This document shows, in pieces, positions 46,689 to 56,411 of a DNA stretch of 64,000 nt. The notes beneath the pieces are model-generated. The model made no database searches. It saw only the letters and a program-made list of their open reading frames with translations, and had not been told where the DNA came from. The position numbers were made by a program, and so were the translations under genes. Position 1 is the first letter of the stretch; each line of letters opens with the position of its first letter. The DNA comes from Candidatus Aminicenantota bacterium (GTDB taxonomy: Bacteria; Acidobacteriota; Aminicenantia; JAMOAD01), in assembly GCA_027061995.1 (NCBI GenBank), contig JAMOUT010000101.1:12892-76891 (forward strand), in the 5' to 3' direction.

Positions 46689-47761
46689 AAACTAAATTTT
46701 CTGATCCCCCAAACATATAATACTCTGTCTTTATTTATATATAAATCAAGAAAAATCTCAGATTCAAGAAAAGGGAGATAGGTATTCAACATAATTTTCG
46801 GAATAAATCTATAGTATAATCTTCTAAAATATACAGGATTATTCTCACAATTAAAAAGAAAAGGATATTCCACACCTATTTTCGATACCCCTATCTTTTT
46901 CATAACTCCCATTTTAAGATACAGTGAATTGTTTTTTACATACTTTGAATCAAAAAGATACCCTCCCGAAAGAAAACCTGTAAAATCATCATCATTTTTT
47001 ATAAAACTCAACTCATATAAATTAAATGAATCAGTTCCTATTTTAGAATGGTTTTGCAATATTTTAAGTTCATAATTATCAATTTTTTTAATAAGTGAAA
47101 ATGTTTCAAATAATTCATTCTGATTATATTCTTCCCTTTTCGTCAAGCCGTATTCGGGGGATAAGGGTTTTTCACCATTTGACAGAGACAATCGGGTTTT
47201 TAACCCTTTCACCCATTTAAACAAAAGCTGTGTATTAAAAAACTCCCCCCCTGTTTTATTAATATCTTTTCCCAACCCGAAATCAAAATTCAAACGACCT
47301 GTTTTAATATTTCCGTTAAAAAAAAGAATAGTCTCTTTCAACCTATTATAACCGGAGTTTATCACACCAATCTCAGAGTTAAAACCTCTGTTTTTATAAG
47401 TTAAAGGTGTTATACTAAAACTCGAACCACTACCTGTGTGATGCAATTCAAGCACTGAACTCCCTATCACTGGTTTTTTTATTATCTCCCGCTCCTCCTT
47501 TTCAAGGATGTGTTTTATCGAAGCTTTGAATATTAGTTTGAATTTTCTCCTTTTCTTCGCCAAATAAATCCTATTTCTGACTTTTATATAATTAATCGCA
47601 AGAGTTCTGTCCCTTTTCATTATGGATGTTGTTGTCAATTCTTCTTTATCAGCTTTTCTATCTCTCATCAAAGTTGATATATCTATTTTTTTCTTTTTTG
47701 CAAAAGAAGGTATTACAATGATTAGAATAGATAAAAGAATTATGATTTTATTCCTAAACAT
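46685..47761 (-). CDS. Predicted outer-membrane beta-barrel protein, unknown family
   Basis: 358 residues from the ATG at 47761, chosen because it begins a clear signal peptide (MFRNKIIILLSILIIVIPSFAK); an upstream in-frame start at 47797 adds a non-signal-like extension. A Lys/Arg-rich segment (about 25-90) precedes many short amphipathic beta strands (GSSVLELHHTG, SFSITPLTYKNRG, LYLKMGVMKKIGV), ending RKFSL. No family is recognised. It overlaps the kinase gene by 4 bp, which suggests the kinase and this envelope protein are functionally linked. Confidence 0.6.
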   Translation of the reverse strand: MFRNKIIILLSILIIVIPSFAKKKKIDISTLMRDRKADKEELTTTSIMKRDRTLAINYIKVRNRIYLAKKRRKFKLIFKASIKHILEKEEREIIKKPVIGSSVLELHHTGSGSSFSITPLTYKNRGFNSEIGVINSGYNRLKETILFFNGNIKTGRLNFDFGLGKDINKTGGEFFNTQLLFKWVKGLKTRLSLSNGEKPLSPEYGLTKREEYNQNELFETFSLIKKIDNYELKILQNHSKIGTDSFNLYELSFIKNDDDFTGFLSGGYLFDSKYVKNNSLYLKMGVMKKIGVSKIGVEYPFLFNCENNPVYFRRLYYRFIPKIMLNTYLPFLESEIFLDLYINKDRVLYVWGIRKFSL

Positions 47762-47969
47762 AATATAAATAGTAATTAATTTTTTATCAAAAGTCAATAT
47801 TACCTACCTACCCCTAAACCTTGAATAAAAACCGCAGAAACAGTGAAAAAACATCGAAAAACATTCCCTTTCATCGGTTCCTACCAAATATAAAGCAAAG
47901 CAGTCAAAGCGATAATATGAGCCTCTAAGCAAAGTGAATATCTTGTAATCCGGAAAATATAATGGTAAA

Positions 47970-48049
47970 GCTTAGCATTAACGGAACAAGCAGTCATTCA
48001 ATCCCGAAAGTATCTATCTGTAATAAAACAGCTAAAGTTCCGTTTTTTT
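47970..48049 (+). ncRNA. Candidate small RNA ending in an intrinsic terminator
   Basis: The arms AACGGAAC (47980-47987) and GTTCCGTT (48037-48044) pair perfectly and are followed by seven T residues (48043-48049). An inner hairpin CTGT-aataaa-ACAG lies just before the right arm. TATAAT at 47958-47963 could be a -10, with a weak -35. No protein gene on this strand lies upstream, so a terminator here implies a short non-coding transcript. The family is not recognised. The rest of 47762-48130 holds no credible ORF. Confidence 0.35.
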
Positions 48050-48135
48050 AAAGAGCAAACACCTTTAAAACCCTAACAAAACAAAAAAATCAGAACTAAA
48101 CACTCAGAAGTCTCGGAGGGCACTTCCCGTTTCTC

Positions 48136-48164
48136 TTGACAATATCTTGCTATTCTGTTATTTA
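48136..48164 (+). promoter_or_regulatory. Probable promoter of the tol operon
   Basis: TTGACA (48136-48141), 17 bp, then TATTTA (48159-48164) preceded by TG at the extended -10 position. The first ATG in the tolQ frame is at 48171, six bases later. Confidence 0.55.
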
Positions 48165-48170
48165 TATCAA

Positions 48171-48881
48171 ATGTTATTAATGATAAATGAAGCTTTACAA
48201 ACACAAAACAGTGTTAATGTTTTTGATTTTTTTTCTCAGATCGGTCTGGTAGGCAAGATAGTTCTAATATCACTAATCTTTTTCTCAATCGTTAGTTGGG
48301 CGATAATTTTTTTTAAATGGAAAATTATTAACGGGGAAATCAGAAAATCCAAAAGATTTTTATCCAAATTTCACGATGTCAGAAGTATGCAGGATAAATA
48401 CAGAGTAGCTAACAGAAACAAAGGGAATATTTTATCCGACTCTTTCAGGTATGCTTACGAGGAAGCGATGAATCAAATAAGAGGCAAGGAAAAAGATGCA
48501 CCCCCCGAAACAAATAAACTTGATATTGAATCAATAGAAAGAGCTATGCTGTTAAAAATAAATGAGGGGATAAGCAGAATTGAAAATAAATTGAATTTTC
48601 TTGCGACAACAGCCTCGGTTACCCCTTTCATAGGACTTTTCGGAACAGTTTGGGGGATAATGGATGCTTTCAGACAGATAGGTTTGCAAGGATCCGCTGA
48701 CCTTGCCACGGTAGCACCCGGAATTTCCGAAGCTTTAATTAATACGGCAGCAGGACTTTTTGCAGCTATTCCCGCAGTTATAGCTTATAATTATTTTCTC
48801 AAGAAAATAAATGAAACATCTTCCATTTCCGAAAATTTTGTTCTTGAAGTAGCGAATATATTTCAAAAAATAAAATATTGA
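48171..48881 (+). CDS. tolQ: TolQ/ExbB-type proton channel protein
   Basis: About 236 residues from the ATG at 48171; the next ATG is 48180, and an upstream TTG at 48147 would lie inside the promoter. The MotA/TolQ/ExbB domain has TM1 (about 21-42), a cytoplasmic loop, and two further TM helices with the conserved block [25 protein letters not shown] and [25 protein letters not shown]. With TolR it forms the stator that uses the proton gradient to energise TolA. No SD is visible. The stop is 1 bp from tolR. Confidence 0.9.
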   Translation: MLLMINEALQTQNSVNVFDFFSQIGLVGKIVLISLIFFSIVSWAIIFFKWKIINGEIRKSKRFLSKFHDVRSMQDKYRVANRNKGNILSDSFRYAYEEAMNQIRGKEKDAPPETNKLDIESIERAMLLKINEGISRIENKLNFLATTASVTPFIGLFGTVWGIMDAFRQIGLQGSADLATVAPGISEALINTAAGLFAAIPAVIAYNYFLKKINETSSISENFVLEVANIFQKIKY

Positions 48882-48882
48882 T

Positions 48883-49302
48883 ATGAGACGAATATCAAGA
48901 TATAAAAACAGAATCAATCAATCCCTTTCTGAAATCAATGTAACTCCCCTTGTTGATGTTATGCTTGTTTTACTTATCATATTCATGGTAACAGCTCCCA
49001 TGATGAAATCCGGAATGAAAGTTAATTTACCTCAAGCTGAAGCAAAAGAGATAAAAAAGGTAAATGATGTTGTGATTTCAATTACAAAAAGCAGATATAT
49101 ATATGTGAATAAAACAAATGTTAATGTAAAACTATTAAAAAACACATTGATTAATATGTTCGGAAACAGAAAAAATAAAGTTGTTTTTTTGGAAGCGGAT
49201 TCTTCCGTTCCCTATGGGTATGTTGTTTTCGTGCTTGATGAGATTAAAAAAGCGGGAATTGAAAAAGTAGGTGTCATAGTCAGACCCAAAAAGAAAAGAT
49301 AA
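48883..49302 (+). CDS. tolR: TolR/ExbD-type stator protein
   Basis: 139 residues. A single N-terminal TM with the proton-carrying Asp25 in [20 protein letters not shown], then a periplasmic ExbD/TolR domain ([53 protein letters not shown]). It is the partner of TolQ. The stop and the next start overlap by one base (taATG). Confidence 0.92.
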   Translation: MRRISRYKNRINQSLSEINVTPLVDVMLVLLIIFMVTAPMMKSGMKVNLPQAEAKEIKKVNDVVISITKSRYIYVNKTNVNVKLLKNTLINMFGNRKNKVVFLEADSSVPYGYVVFVLDEIKKAGIEKVGVIVRPKKKR

Positions 49303-50084
49303 TGGCTCAAAAAGAGAAAAAAACATTTGAAATCGCCGTAGGTATATCCATTTTACTTCATATATTTATTTTCGGATTATTAATAGAAAAGCCATTCGCA
49401 TCACCGCGAAAAAAGAAAATCACCTATTATGTTGATTTAATGAATTTTTCTCCGGGAGGAGGGGGGATTAAAAATTCATCAAATTACAAAAAAATCAAAC
49501 CTATCAAAAAAAAGCCTGTAAATAAAAAAAAGAAAATATCTATGAAAGAACTTACGGCTGAAAAACAAAAATCTAAAAAGAAAAGGGATTTAACATACTC
49601 AAAACCGGTGAAAAAAATAAAAAAAAGAAGGAATAAAATCAATAAAAGACCTATCAAAAAAAGAAAAATAATAAGGAAAACCCCTCTTGAAGAGGTTTAT
49701 GAAAAATTCAAAAAAGAGAAACAGAGTAATGATAATGGTGGAGTGGGTTTCGGAATAGGTTCGGGCAATGGAAATGGTTCCATGATAGGAAATTTTCCGT
49801 ATGCCTATTATATAGAAATTGTAAAAAACAGAGTATCTTCAAACTGGATAACCGCCACAGGCAATTTTACCGTTAGAACGAATTATATTGTTATTGTCAG
49901 TTTTACAATAATGAAAAACGGGAGAATCAGAGATCTTATCGTTGAAAAAAGCTCCGGTATAGATTCTCTTGATACTTCAGCCTTAAGAGCTGTAAAATAC
50001 TCCGTTCCTTTCCCCCCCTTACCGAAATCCTATGATAAAAAAGATTTATCCGTATTTATACAATTTGTCCTAAATAAAAAGTAA
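49302..50084 (+). CDS. TolA/TonB-type energy transducer
   Basis: 260 residues: an N-terminal TM helix (about 12-29), a very Lys/Arg-rich periplasmic linker (50-150) and a Gly-rich hinge ([14 protein letters not shown]), then a TonB/TolA C-terminal domain (about 165-260) with [43 protein letters not shown]. Its place between tolR and tolB argues for the TolA role, although the C-terminal domain is of TonB type and could also serve the TonB receptor. Confidence 0.85.
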   Translation: MAQKEKKTFEIAVGISILLHIFIFGLLIEKPFASPRKKKITYYVDLMNFSPGGGGIKNSSNYKKIKPIKKKPVNKKKKISMKELTAEKQKSKKKRDLTYSKPVKKIKKRRNKINKRPIKKRKIIRKTPLEEVYEKFKKEKQSNDNGGVGFGIGSGNGNGSMIGNFPYAYYIEIVKNRVSSNWITATGNFTVRTNYIVIVSFTIMKNGRIRDLIVEKSSGIDSLDTSALRAVKYSVPFPPLPKSYDKKDLSVFIQFVLNKK

Positions 50085-50098
50085 ATAGAGAGGAAGAA

Positions 50099-51388
50099 AT
50101 GAAAAAACATATGATAATTATCTTTCTGATTTTCATCTGTCTGATTTTTTTCTGGCAGAGCAAACTGTTTTCCCAAAGAGTCGGGATTACAATTGAAAAA
50201 GGTGTGGCTGCAATATCCGTCGCAACACCTAAGCCTATCTTTAAAACAAAAAAGGATATAGCGATAAAAACGGGAAATTATATTTATGGTGTTTTTAAAG
50301 ATGATCTCAGGTTTTCATTGGTTTTCAGTTTGGTTCCCGAAGGATTTACCTCTTATATCCGTCCTTTGAATCCGAAACAGATATTTTTTAAAGATTGGGA
50401 ATCCATAGGGGCTAAGATACTTGTTGTAACCGAAGTAAACGAGGACACCGATGATAATATAATTTACTCTATAACAGTATATGATGTAAAAACATCAAAG
50501 ATGATATTCGGAAAAAAATACAGGGGAAAAATTAAAAGCGGAAGACTTATAGCTCACAAAGCGGCTGACGAGATGATGATTAATTTCGGAGAAAAGCCGG
50601 TTTTTTCCTCTAAAATAGTATTTGTATCATCAAGAGACGGAAATAAAGAGATTTATATGATGGATTATGACGGTAATAATCAAACAAGACTTACAAAAAA
50701 CAGATATATTGATATATTACCGGCAATCTCTCCCGATAAGAAAAAAATAGCATATACCTCTTACAGAAGCGGAAAACCCGATTTATATATACAATATCTG
50801 TATGAGGGCATTTTAAAAAAGATTTCAACAGGTGGAGTTAACTATGGCGCTAAATGGAGTTGCGATGGTAAATATCTTGTTTACACATCCTCGAAAAGCG
50901 GAAATGCGGAGATATATATTGCGGATTCCAACGGCTCAAATTCCCAAAAAGTTACTTTTTCAAGATGGGTTGATTCATCTCCCGATCTTTCTCCGAGCAA
51001 TAATGAGATTGCATTAACATCCGATAGAACAGGCTCTCCTCAGATATATGTAATAAACAGAGACGGAACAAACATAAGAAGAATAACTTTTGAAGGAACT
51101 TATAATGATTCACCCGCTTGGAGTCCCGACGGAGAAAATCTTCTTTTTGTTTCAAGAATAGAGGGAAGATTTGATATTTATAAATACAATTTCAGAGCTC
51201 AAACTTATTCAAAATTAACTAACAGAGGAAGAAATGAAAACCCTTCATGGAGTCCGGACGGAAGACATATAGTATTTTCCTCGACAATAAACGGGACACC
51301 TCAGATATATATTATGGATTATAAAGGAACAAGAAGAATAAGATTAACATATAAAGGTAAAAACACAATGCCTTATTGGTCAAAATGA
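50099..51388 (+). CDS. tolB: Tol-Pal system beta-propeller protein TolB
   Basis: 429 residues with a signal peptide (1-25), an N-terminal TolB alpha/beta domain (about 30-165) and a six-bladed PD40 propeller with repeated SPDGxxIxFxS motifs ([42 protein letters not shown]). It is periplasmic and links TolA to Pal during envelope constriction. SD GAGAGGAAG precedes the ATG. No pal gene follows; a glycosyltransferase gene overlaps its stop instead. Confidence 0.95.
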   Translation: MKKHMIIIFLIFICLIFFWQSKLFSQRVGITIEKGVAAISVATPKPIFKTKKDIAIKTGNYIYGVFKDDLRFSLVFSLVPEGFTSYIRPLNPKQIFFKDWESIGAKILVVTEVNEDTDDNIIYSITVYDVKTSKMIFGKKYRGKIKSGRLIAHKAADEMMINFGEKPVFSSKIVFVSSRDGNKEIYMMDYDGNNQTRLTKNRYIDILPAISPDKKKIAYTSYRSGKPDLYIQYLYEGILKKISTGGVNYGAKWSCDGKYLVYTSSKSGNAEIYIADSNGSNSQKVTFSRWVDSSPDLSPSNNEIALTSDRTGSPQIYVINRDGTNIRRITFEGTYNDSPAWSPDGENLLFVSRIEGRFDIYKYNFRAQTYSKLTNRGRNENPSWSPDGRHIVFSSTINGTPQIYIMDYKGTRRIRLTYKGKNTMPYWSK

Positions 51389-52134
51389 AGATAAGCTTTT
51401 GCACCATAATTCTAAATGAAGAAAAAAACATAAAAGCTCTCATAGAAAATATTAATGAAATCGCTGATGAGATCATTGTTATTGACTCTGGTTCAACCGA
51501 CAGAGGGTTAAAAATAGCAAAAGAGATGGGGGTAAAAGTCCTTTATAATGAATGGATTGATTATACCTCACAAAAAAATTTTGCAATTTCAAAAGCTTCC
51601 AATGAATGGGTTTTTGTCCTTGATGCGGACGAGAGATTATCGGATGAACTGAAAAAGAATATTAAAATTATAAAAGCAAAAGAGACTGATAAAGATGGTT
51701 TTCTTATAGCGAGAAAATCTTTTTATCTCGGCAAATGGATAAATCATTCCGGATGGTATCCCGAAAGAAGGATAAGATTTTTCAAAAAATCAAAAGGGAG
51801 ATATTACGGAAGATTCGTTCATGAAGGGTTGGCTTTTGACGGAAAATCGGAAATATTATCGGGAGATATTCTCCACTACTCATATAAAGATGTCAATGAC
51901 CATATGGAACGATTAAATAAATACTCTTTTCTCGGAGCAAAAAGGAAGAAGGAGGAAGGTAAAAAATTCTCTTTCACGAAACTTTTTTTATCCCCTTTTA
52001 TCAGATTTATTACCCATTACATTGTAAGATTCGGTTTTCTTGATGGATTTCAAGGGTTTTTAATAGCTGTTTTTTCAGGTTATTATGTTTTTTTAAGAGA
52101 GATAAAACTTTGGGAACTTAGTAAAAAAGATTAA
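51385..52134 (+). CDS. Family 2 glycosyltransferase (WaaE/KdtX-like)
   Basis: 249 residues from the ATG at 51385, which overlaps the tolB stop as ATGA; an in-frame start at 51376 is less likely. The GT-A fold has [28 protein letters not shown] and the metal-binding D-A-D in [34 protein letters not shown] is typical of the lipopolysaccharide-core WaaE-like subgroup. A C-terminal membrane-associating helix is present. It probably adds a hexose to the LPS core, consistent with hldD nearby. Confidence 0.85.
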   Translation: MKISFCTIILNEEKNIKALIENINEIADEIIVIDSGSTDRGLKIAKEMGVKVLYNEWIDYTSQKNFAISKASNEWVFVLDADERLSDELKKNIKIIKAKETDKDGFLIARKSFYLGKWINHSGWYPERRIRFFKKSKGRYYGRFVHEGLAFDGKSEILSGDILHYSYKDVNDHMERLNKYSFLGAKRKKEEGKKFSFTKLFLSPFIRFITHYIVRFGFLDGFQGFLIAVFSGYYVFLREIKLWELSKKD

Positions 52135-52147
52135 ATATAATTTTGTT

Positions 52148-52567
52148 TTAATTCTTTTCTATTATATCTTTGTATTTTCCGTTCTTAGGGTCGTATTTGA
52201 ATTTACCGTCAGCATAAATTAAATCATCAATAGTGGATTTTTTCCCGTCTTTTCCCACAATCATTATCATATACCCGTCAATACCTGTTTTTTTATATAT
52301 TATCTTATTACCCCAAGGATCTTTAACAGGTATCTTTTTATCATAGGTTTTTAAGATAATCGAACTTAGTGAATCAATAGATTCCGCCTTAGGTGAAAAT
52401 CCCCAATCTATTACATATGTTTCCACACCTTCGACGATCTCTTCGATTGAATTATATGCTTTTCTTGCATCATCTCTGCTAAAAAAGCCTATGAAATTAT
52501 TAAACGGCCCTACATAAAGGAAAATTATGATAAATAAAAAAGCTACAACTATAATTATTTTTTTCAT
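52148..52567 (-). CDS. Membrane-anchored protein with GspG-like C-terminal domain
   Basis: 139 residues: an N-terminal TM helix (4-20), a helical segment, then DPWGNKIIYKKTG and a GKDGKKSTIDDLIYADG stretch resembling the calcium-binding C-terminal half of type II secretion pseudopilin GspG. The prepilin peptidase site (GFTLIE) is absent, so it is probably an anchored derivative and not a pseudopilin. Its start overlaps hldD by 4 bp. Function unknown. Confidence 0.6.
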   Translation of the reverse strand: MKKIIIVVAFLFIIIFLYVGPFNNFIGFFSRDDARKAYNSIEEIVEGVETYVIDWGFSPKAESIDSLSSIILKTYDKKIPVKDPWGNKIIYKKTGIDGYMIMIVGKDGKKSTIDDLIYADGKFKYDPKNGKYKDIIEKN

Positions 52568-53574
52568 TTTAAATCTCTATATTTTTTTTCCGCTATATAT
52601 CTATTATCAGTAAGATAATTCACAACATAATCCTTAACAGCAACTTTAAAATCGGTTATATCTTTATCATATCCTAATTTTCTGATTTTTGATATATCCG
52701 CCTTTGTTAAATATTGATATTGACTCTTAATATTTTGAGGGATATCTATATATTTTATAACAGGTTTTTTACCTACGGATTCAAAAACTTGCTTCACTAA
52801 GGTGTTCCAACTTGTTGTTTTTCCCGAACCTATATTAAAAATACCTGTTAATATATTATTATCAAAAAAGAATAAAACCATATTTACGGCATCCTTAACA
52901 TAGATAAAATCTCTTAATTGTTCACCATCTTTATATTCGGGATTATATGATTTGAATAATTTAACTTTACCTGTTTTTATAATTTGCTCATAAGCTTTGA
53001 TAATAAAACTTCTCATATTCCCTTTATGATATTCGTTCGGCCCGAAAACATTAAAAAATTTAAGTCCCGTAATTTTATTCAATAATCCTGTTTTTTTAGC
53101 ATAAACATCAAAAAGATGTTTTGAATAACCATAGATATTAAGAGGCCTTAATGTTTCAAGATATTCCTCATTATCTGAAAAGCCTCTACTCCCGTCACCA
53201 TAAGTAGCCGCACTTGACGCATAAATGAATTGTATATTATTTTTAACCGCAGCTTCAGCCAATAATTTTGTATATCCGAAATTATTATTCATTAAATAAT
53301 CCGCATCATCTTCGGTAGTATCGGAACATGCCCCGAGATGGAAAATGGTTTTTATATTCCACGAGGAAATCTTATCTTCTTTAACCAACTCTCTGAATCT
53401 GTTTTTTTCATAATACTCCGTGAAATCAAGTCCTCTGAGATTTTTCCATTTTTCGGTTTTTCCGAGAGAATCAACAACTATAATATTGGTATATCCTCTT
53501 ATATTTAAAGCATATAATAGATTAGAGCCTATAAATCCTGCTCCTCCTGTTAATATTATCAAATCCTTTTTCAT
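52564..53574 (-). CDS. hldD: ADP-L-glycero-D-manno-heptose-6-epimerase
   Basis: 336 residues, an extended SDR. GGAGFIGS (10-17) binds NADP, HLGACSDTTE is the HldD-specific motif, and YASSAATYGDG plus YGYSKHLFD provide the Ser/Tyr/Lys catalytic set. It converts ADP-D-glycero- to ADP-L-glycero-D-manno-heptose for the LPS inner core. It is in the same orientation as the rRNA methyltransferase gene. Confidence 0.93.
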   Translation of the reverse strand: MKKDLIILTGGAGFIGSNLLYALNIRGYTNIIVVDSLGKTEKWKNLRGLDFTEYYEKNRFRELVKEDKISSWNIKTIFHLGACSDTTEDDADYLMNNNFGYTKLLAEAAVKNNIQFIYASSAATYGDGSRGFSDNEEYLETLRPLNIYGYSKHLFDVYAKKTGLLNKITGLKFFNVFGPNEYHKGNMRSFIIKAYEQIIKTGKVKLFKSYNPEYKDGEQLRDFIYVKDAVNMVLFFFDNNILTGIFNIGSGKTTSWNTLVKQVFESVGKKPVIKYIDIPQNIKSQYQYLTKADISKIRKLGYDKDITDFKVAVKDYVVNYLTDNRYIAEKKYRDLK

Positions 53575-53625
53575 ATTAATTTAATATATTCTAATTTTTT
53601 TATTTAATCAAGTAAATGAAAAAAA

Positions 53626-54768
53626 TCAATAAATATCAAACCTAACTAATCTACCGTCAAGTCCACCGTTGGACAAAACCTTTTTCCACTTTGCTCTTAG
53701 CCCTATTTTTTTTATATATTCTCTGTTCCCGAAATATATATAAGCGGATGAATTTTTACACTTTTGTTTTAAAAAATCACCGAGATTTTTATAAAAAGTA
53801 TCAAGGTTTTCCCCTTTTTTCATTCTTATTCCATACGGGGGATTACAAACAATAATACTATCCTGGATTTTGTCTATCTTGAATAAATCTTTCTGTTCAA
53901 TAATAATCTTCCTCTTTTTATCCAATGCCAAACAATTGTTTTTAGAAATTTTAACGGCATTACCGGAGATATCACTCCCCGATATCAAACCTCCGGGAAT
54001 ATCCTTTATTTTTTTCAACTCCTCTTTTTTCACCTTATCCCATATAGCGGAATCATAATCGGGAAGTTTCTTAAAACCAAAGTTTTTTCTTAATATCCCG
54101 GCAGGTGTGTCGGTTACTTTAATAAAAGCTTCACATAGCAATGTTCCCGATCCGCAAAAAGGATCATAAATGGGGACATCCCCTTTCCATTCGGAATATT
54201 CGATTATGGCGGCTGCCAAGATTTCAGACATAGGGGCTTCAACAGCCTCTTTTTTATAACCCCTTTTATGCAAAGCCCCGCCGGAGACATCAACACTTAT
54301 TATTGCTCTGTTTTTATCAATAAACAGATCAAAATATACATCAGGGTTAAATTTTTCAACCGATGGTCTTTTTCCCTGTTTTTCCGTAAAATAATCGGCA
54401 ATAGCATCTTTTAATCTTAATGCTGCAAATTTTGAATGCTTTATATTACTGTCTATGACTATTGCATTGATAGCAAATGTTTCATTCACGGATAAAAAAT
54501 CACCCCATTCTATCTGTTTTCCTGTTTTATAAAGATATTTATCGGAATGAACTGAAAAAGATATAACGGGAGCAAGTATCCTACTTATAAATCTTGTTTT
54601 GAAAACTATTTTATAAAGGATATCCTTTTCAGCTTTAAAATATATCCCCCTGTAAACCGGTTTTATATTCGCAGCCCCGAAGGAATTAAGCTCCCTCTCT
54701 CCTAACTTTTTAATATCTTCCGAAATTCGTGCAAAATATCTCTTTGTTTTCATATATTGATGTTCCAT
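53626..54768 (-). CDS. THUMP-domain class I rRNA methyltransferase (RlmL N-terminal/RlmKL type)
   Basis: 380 residues: an N-terminal ferredoxin-like and THUMP region (about 8-160) and a Rossmann methyltransferase domain with DPFCGSGTLLCEAF (SAM motif I) and the catalytic NPPYGIRMKKGENLD. Such proteins make m2G in 23S rRNA (G2445 in E. coli). The second, RlmK-type domain of E. coli RlmKL is missing, as in many bacteria. The start could be ATG 54768 or 54753; no SD discriminates. Confidence 0.9.
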   Translation of the reverse strand: MEHQYMKTKRYFARISEDIKKLGERELNSFGAANIKPVYRGIYFKAEKDILYKIVFKTRFISRILAPVISFSVHSDKYLYKTGKQIEWGDFLSVNETFAINAIVIDSNIKHSKFAALRLKDAIADYFTEKQGKRPSVEKFNPDVYFDLFIDKNRAIISVDVSGGALHKRGYKKEAVEAPMSEILAAAIIEYSEWKGDVPIYDPFCGSGTLLCEAFIKVTDTPAGILRKNFGFKKLPDYDSAIWDKVKKEELKKIKDIPGGLISGSDISGNAVKISKNNCLALDKKRKIIIEQKDLFKIDKIQDSIIVCNPPYGIRMKKGENLDTFYKNLGDFLKQKCKNSSAYIYFGNREYIKKIGLRAKWKKVLSNGGLDGRLVRFDIY

Positions 54769-54777
54769 CCGCGTAAG

Positions 54778-55290
54778 TCAACTCCCTAATTGATACAATA
54801 GTTTAAAGGTTAAACCATACAATACGGAGATTAAAATCATTACAACCGTTAAAACAACAACATATTTTAATCCGAAATACAAAATCATCATAGGTAAAAG
54901 TTGTAATTTTACGGCGCGATTAAATATGAAAACAGCTATTATCTCCCCTTTAATCCCATTATCTTTTAATTCTTTTAAAATCGGATACCAAAGATACACG
55001 GAGCCTGAGGATAAAATTCCGCTTAAAATCGAAACTCCCCATAAAACAAAAGTTTTCTGTTTTTTAAATAATTCGGCCATCTTTTTTACGGGAAACAATA
55101 ATTCAAGGAAAAACATGAATATGAAAATCAAAGCTAAAACAGGTAGTATTTTTTTCATAAGATTAAGAATATTACTGTTTAATACTTTGGTCTTATCAGG
55201 ATATATTAACAATAATAGAATATATAAGATAACCGAAAACAATAAGAATATATAATTATACTTTTTATTTTTTTTCTTTTTCTTATTCAT
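54778..55290 (-). CDS. Half-size permease subunit (DUF318/ArsP-like), second half
   Basis: 170 residues with a Lys-rich N-terminus and about five hydrophobic helices. The segment LSGILSSGSVYLWYPILKELKDNGI followed by FIFNRAVKLQLLPMMILYFG resembles half of a DUF318/ArsP-type permease. It overlaps the preceding half-permease gene by 4 bp, so the two are likely subunits of one heteromeric carrier. Family assignment is by pattern only. Confidence 0.55.
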   Translation of the reverse strand: MNKKKKKNKKYNYIFLLFSVILYILLLLIYPDKTKVLNSNILNLMKKILPVLALIFIFMFFLELLFPVKKMAELFKKQKTFVLWGVSILSGILSSGSVYLWYPILKELKDNGIKGEIIAVFIFNRAVKLQLLPMMILYFGLKYVVVLTVVMILISVLYGLTFKLLYQLGS

Positions 55291-55706
55291 AGGACACCCA
55301 TAATAAAAACCGTTATAAAAGCAACTATTATTGAAAAAATAAAACTTAACAAATTCCTTAGAATTGAAAACTTTTTACCGAGAAACATCATCTCCGCCGG
55401 AATTTGAACAAACCCGACCGTTATCCAGGAAACCAAGAATGCTGTAACAGCAATAAGACCGACTCCGTTTTTTAGTAATTCCCCGCCTATAATATAACTG
55501 TTTATCGGATTTCCGGCAAATAAAGAACCAAAAGCGGCTCCGATTATCGGATCAAATGCATTATGGTGAAAAAGTGTGTTCAAGAATTTTTTCGGAACAA
55601 ATGTATTAAATATTCCCATAAGAATAATAACTCCAATTATTATGGGAGAAGCAAATATAATTGAATTAAAAGCTTTTTTAAAAGCTTGTTTAATCTTTAA
55701 AAACAT
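55287..55706 (-). CDS. Half-size permease subunit (DUF318/ArsP-like), first half
   Basis: 139 residues with about four membrane helices. GAAFGSLFAGNPINSYIIGGELLKNGVG and FLVSWITVGFVQIPAEMMFLGKKF resemble the conserved proline/glycine loops of DUF318 permeases. It lies 10 bp after the membrane-anchored protein gene and overlaps its partner by ATGA. The substrate is unknown; metal(loid)s are one possibility for the superfamily. Confidence 0.55.
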   Translation of the reverse strand: MFLKIKQAFKKAFNSIIFASPIIIGVIILMGIFNTFVPKKFLNTLFHHNAFDPIIGAAFGSLFAGNPINSYIIGGELLKNGVGLIAVTAFLVSWITVGFVQIPAEMMFLGKKFSILRNLLSFIFSIIVAFITVFIMGVL

Positions 55707-55716
55707 CGAATCTCAC

Positions 55717-56373
55717 CTACCTTCCTTTTATTATTGACAGTGATTCAACATAAACAATTTCGCATGCATGATTTCCCGTATCATCTCTTGTTAATGAACT
55801 CTGCCAACTCCATCCGTCATCCCCGTTAACATTAACAAGATACCCATCCATCTTAATTATTTGCCCTTTTTTTACATTTTTTAAAATAGATGTTACTACA
55901 CTTGTTGCCGGAATTATATGCATATTCGCACTATGAGTCTCTATCTCTTTACGAGGAATTGGAAACTCCTTAACTCTCCAATGATACCATCTTCCCGATT
56001 GAGATATCTTTATTTTTTTAAGAATAGACTCATCAGACATTCTTCCCCAACCAAGGGCAAGATCGGTAGGGGAAAGATCCGTTTCCCTCCCATGGTGATA
56101 ATCCTTCTTTGATAAAACTTTAGCTTCAATACTGAACTGCGAAAGCAGAGTGATATTATATTTCTTAAATCTGAATGTTTCGGGAGTTTCCAAATCAGTT
56201 TGCACGGGCTCATCCGGAGCAAAAACTCCGGGGCCTAAATGAACGGAATTATCCCTTGTGAAAAAATATACTGCAACAGATAGAATAGCAATTATAATCA
56301 CCGGTTTAAGATATTTTTTTAAATCAATCTCCTTTTGTTTTTTCTTATAAAAAGATCTTCCTTTTTGCTCCAT
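55717..56373 (-). CDS. Membrane-anchored conserved hypothetical protein
   Basis: 218 residues: a basic N-terminus, one TM helix (about 23-40), then an extracytoplasmic domain with striking conserved-looking motifs, DYHHGRETDLSPTDLALGWG, SGRWYHWRV, SANMHIIPA and DDGWSWQSSLTRDDTGNHACE. The density of His/Trp/Asp residues suggests a binding or catalytic site, but I do not recognise the family with certainty. It is the first gene of the operon with the two half-permeases. Confidence 0.65.
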   Translation of the reverse strand: MEQKGRSFYKKKQKEIDLKKYLKPVIIIAILSVAVYFFTRDNSVHLGPGVFAPDEPVQTDLETPETFRFKKYNITLLSQFSIEAKVLSKKDYHHGRETDLSPTDLALGWGRMSDESILKKIKISQSGRWYHWRVKEFPIPRKEIETHSANMHIIPATSVVTSILKNVKKGQIIKMDGYLVNVNGDDGWSWQSSLTRDDTGNHACEIVYVESLSIIKGR

Positions 56374-56411
56374 TATTCACCTCCTTTATAAAGCTTCAAA
56401 GCTTAAAGTTA

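Noticed and set aside
47800-48053. tmRNA, 6S, SRP or RNase P RNA in the gap before tolQ
   Set aside because: None of the conserved sequence blocks of these RNAs could be found, so only an unclassified candidate RNA is reported.
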